Shown piece by piece: positions 5,593 through 6,240 of a DNA stretch of 6,240 bases. Below the pieces are notes generated by a model, which was not told the DNA's origin, did no database searches, and was given only the letters and a program-made list of their open reading frames with translations. Every line of letters starts with the position of its first letter. The stretch's first letter is position 1. Source of the DNA: Clostridiales bacterium (GTDB taxonomy: Bacteria > Bacillota > Clostridia > Christensenellales > JAISNN01); NCBI GenBank assembly GCA_031289865.1, contig JAITOQ010000041.1:1-6240 (forward strand), written 5' to 3'. The position numbers and the translations under genes are program-made.

Positions 5593-5679
5593 TTATTTGC
5601 ATAGATAAAAGCGGCTAAAGTAAAACCAGCCAAAAAAGAAACGGTATGCAAAATAAAATTTGTTTGACAGTTTGTTCAT
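5593..5679 (-). CDS. Phe/Tyr/Trp-rich leader peptide of the aro operon (putative attenuator peptide)
   Basis: A 28-codon frame starts at the ATG at 5679 and ends at TAA (5593-5595). It begins MNKLSNK, and residues 8-25 read FYFAYRFFFGWFYFSRFY. There are eight Phe, four Tyr and one Trp, so 13 of 28 residues are aromatic. By analogy with known leader peptides (PheL, TrpL), ribosome stalling at these codons when charged aromatic tRNAs are scarce would change the folding of the leader RNA and let polymerase pass the terminator at 5526-5560. The first in-frame ATG is only about 10 nt from the -10 box, so there is no room for a Shine-Dalgarno site and translation would have to be leaderless. T-rich sequence alone favours Phe and Tyr codons, so chance must be considered. 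The promoter, terminator and downstream pathway make a regulatory role the better reading. Confidence 0.78.
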   Translation of the reverse strand: MNKLSNKFYFAYRFFFGWFYFSRFYLCK

Positions 5680-5688
5680 GATATTGCA

Positions 5689-5717
5689 ATTATAAACGAA
5701 TCAAATGGATTTGTCAA
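5689..5717 (-). promoter_or_regulatory. Consensus sigma-A/sigma-70 promoter of the aro operon
   Basis: The minus strand has TTGACA (5712-5717), a spacer of exactly 17 nt and TATAAT (5689-5694), a full match to both consensus hexamers. Upstream (about 5718-5755) is A/T-rich with T- and A-runs that could act as an UP element. Transcription should start near 5681-5685. Such a strong promoter fits attenuation, where polymerase is recruited constitutively and control is by termination. Confidence 0.9.
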
Positions 5718-5773
5718 GGGGTTTTATGAAAGTTTTGCAAATTTTTTAAAAAAAGTTACCCGTTTCCGTAAAT

Positions 5774-5843
5774 CGGTGTCATTGCGAATGCAACATCACA
5801 TTGCCGGTGTCATTCCGGCGAAGCGAAGAATCTAAAACGATTT
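5774..5843. repeat. Solitary repeat core between the nuclease gene and the aro promoter
   Basis: Contains GGTGTCATTGCGAATGCAAC, a palindrome-like ATGCAACATCACATTGCC (5788-5805), and the core at 5807-5843 (GGTGTCATTCCGGC, then GAAGCGAAGAATCTAAAACG). It has no heptad arms. It joins two repeat motifs that are seen separately elsewhere in the window (the core, and the palindrome at the aroF stop). Confidence 0.75.
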
Positions 5844-5898
5844 ATCGAGATCAGTTAATATAATCCTCTCTTTCATGTTGCACTGCGAACTACCTATG

Positions 5899-6240
5899 TT
5901 AATCCTCGTCGTCGTCATTCGGCTCTATAAAGTATTGAATTTGCTTTTGTCCCGTACTCTTGCCCATAACTTTGCGCCTTTCTAACCGTTCACGCGCTTC
6001 CTCCATAATTTCCTGTATCTTGTGTTCAAATTGTTCTTTCGGCGGGAGTTTCGTCCAGTATTCCGCAACCGCGATACCCTCTTTTTCCATGTCCATTAAC
6101 TCAATAGTGTGGCGATTCGCCTCGGGGCAAAGAATGATGCCGATTGGTTCCTCCTCGCCGTCCTTTCTTTCAAATTGATTAAGCCATTTCAAGTAGAGCC
6201 GCAATTGCCCGATATGGGCGGGCTTGAACGCGCCCGTTTT
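5899..6240 (-). CDS. DUF1016/YhcG-type PDDEXK nuclease, C-terminal part (5' end outside window)
   Basis: The last 113 codons of an open frame that continues past the right edge. The visible part starts KTGAFKPAHIGQL, then LYLKWLNQFERKDGEEEPIGIILC, followed by an IAVAEYW segment, a charged helix (QFEHKIQEIMEEARERLERRK) and an acidic end, NDDDED. This matches the C-terminal nuclease domain of the YhcG/DUF1016 family, where (D/E)LKTG-F-P---GQ-NFYL and the IGI(I/L)LC strand are typical. The first lysine in the window is probably the Lys of the PDDEXK catalytic motif, but the rest of the active site is off-window. Members are predicted nucleases, often found near restriction or other accessory genes; their substrates are poorly known. 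A TTG at 6204 is not taken as a start because homology runs upstream of it. It is probably unrelated to the aro genes, which have their own promoter. Confidence 0.85.
   Translation of the reverse strand, partial: KTGAFKPAHIGQLRLYLKWLNQFERKDGEEEPIGIILCPEANRHTIELMDMEKEGIAVAEYWTKLPPKEQFEHKIQEIMEEARERLERRKVMGKSTGQKQIQYFIEPNDDDED

Noticed and set aside
5664..5696. Divergent plus-strand promoter (TTGACA at 5664, TATAAA at 5691)
   Set aside because: The spacer is 21 nt, too long, and no gene follows on the plus strand.
5526..5700. T-box riboswitch upstream of aroF
   Set aside because: No AGGGTGGNACC-type antiterminator sequence or specifier-loop layout is visible; the peptide frame explains the leader better.

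Overview
The window holds one co-directional minus-strand block for the shikimate (common aromatic) pathway, read from right to left: promoter, aromatic-rich leader peptide, terminator, aroF (DAHP synthase), aroB (3-dehydroquinate synthase), aroA (EPSP synthase) and aroC (chorismate synthase). The right edge carries the 3' end of a DUF1016/YhcG-type PDDEXK nuclease gene on the same strand. The aro genes have clear Shine-Dalgarno sequences (GAGGAA type before aroB and aroA, GAGG before aroC, a weaker AGG before aroF). Class I-beta (Bacillus/Thermotoga-like) DAHP synthase, the Firmicutes-style EPSP synthase motifs and the GGGQFSGRLTAP chorismate synthase motif suggest a clostridia-like member of the Bacillota, probably uncultured. 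That placement is inference, not proof.

The main find lies at 5526-5717, upstream of aroF. A consensus sigma-A promoter (TTGACA, 17-nt spacer, TATAAT) is followed within about 10 nt by a 28-codon open frame whose residues 8-25 read FYFAYRFFFGWFYFSRFY. This is followed by a GC-rich hairpin with a T-rich tail, an intrinsic terminator. The arrangement is that of a transcription attenuator controlled by a leader peptide sensing charged Phe/Tyr/Trp tRNAs, placed in front of the shared aromatic pathway. The aroF product lacks the N-terminal regulatory domain of the Thermotoga-type enzyme, so control of RNA synthesis may partly replace feedback inhibition here.

The second theme is repeats. Every intergenic gap carries an interspersed element. 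A shared core (GCGAAGAATCTAAAACGATTT and relatives) is flanked in the fuller copies by tracts of 7-bp units. Three unrelated heptad families (AATGCAG; AAGTTGA/AAGTGGA; GTAATAA/GTAATAG) join the same element ends at a GGAT junction. Copies 1224-1380 and 4143-4330 have 38-bp near-perfect inverted ends. A unit at 5242-5471 has perfect 36-bp inverted ends and lies between the attenuator and aroF. All four aro stop codons fall in or at the edge of repeated or palindromic DNA, and the last residues of AroA (MQNAF) are heptad sequence.

Layout: 1-101, hairpins downstream of aroC; 102-1190 aroC; 1191-1379 repeat element; 1380-2717 aroA; 2718-3063 repeat element plus tandem duplication; 3064-4122 aroB; 4123-4398 repeat element; 4399-5226 aroF; 5227-5525 nested repeat element; 5526-5717 attenuator and promoter; 5718-5898 A/T-rich stretch and a solitary repeat core; 5899-6240 partial nuclease gene.
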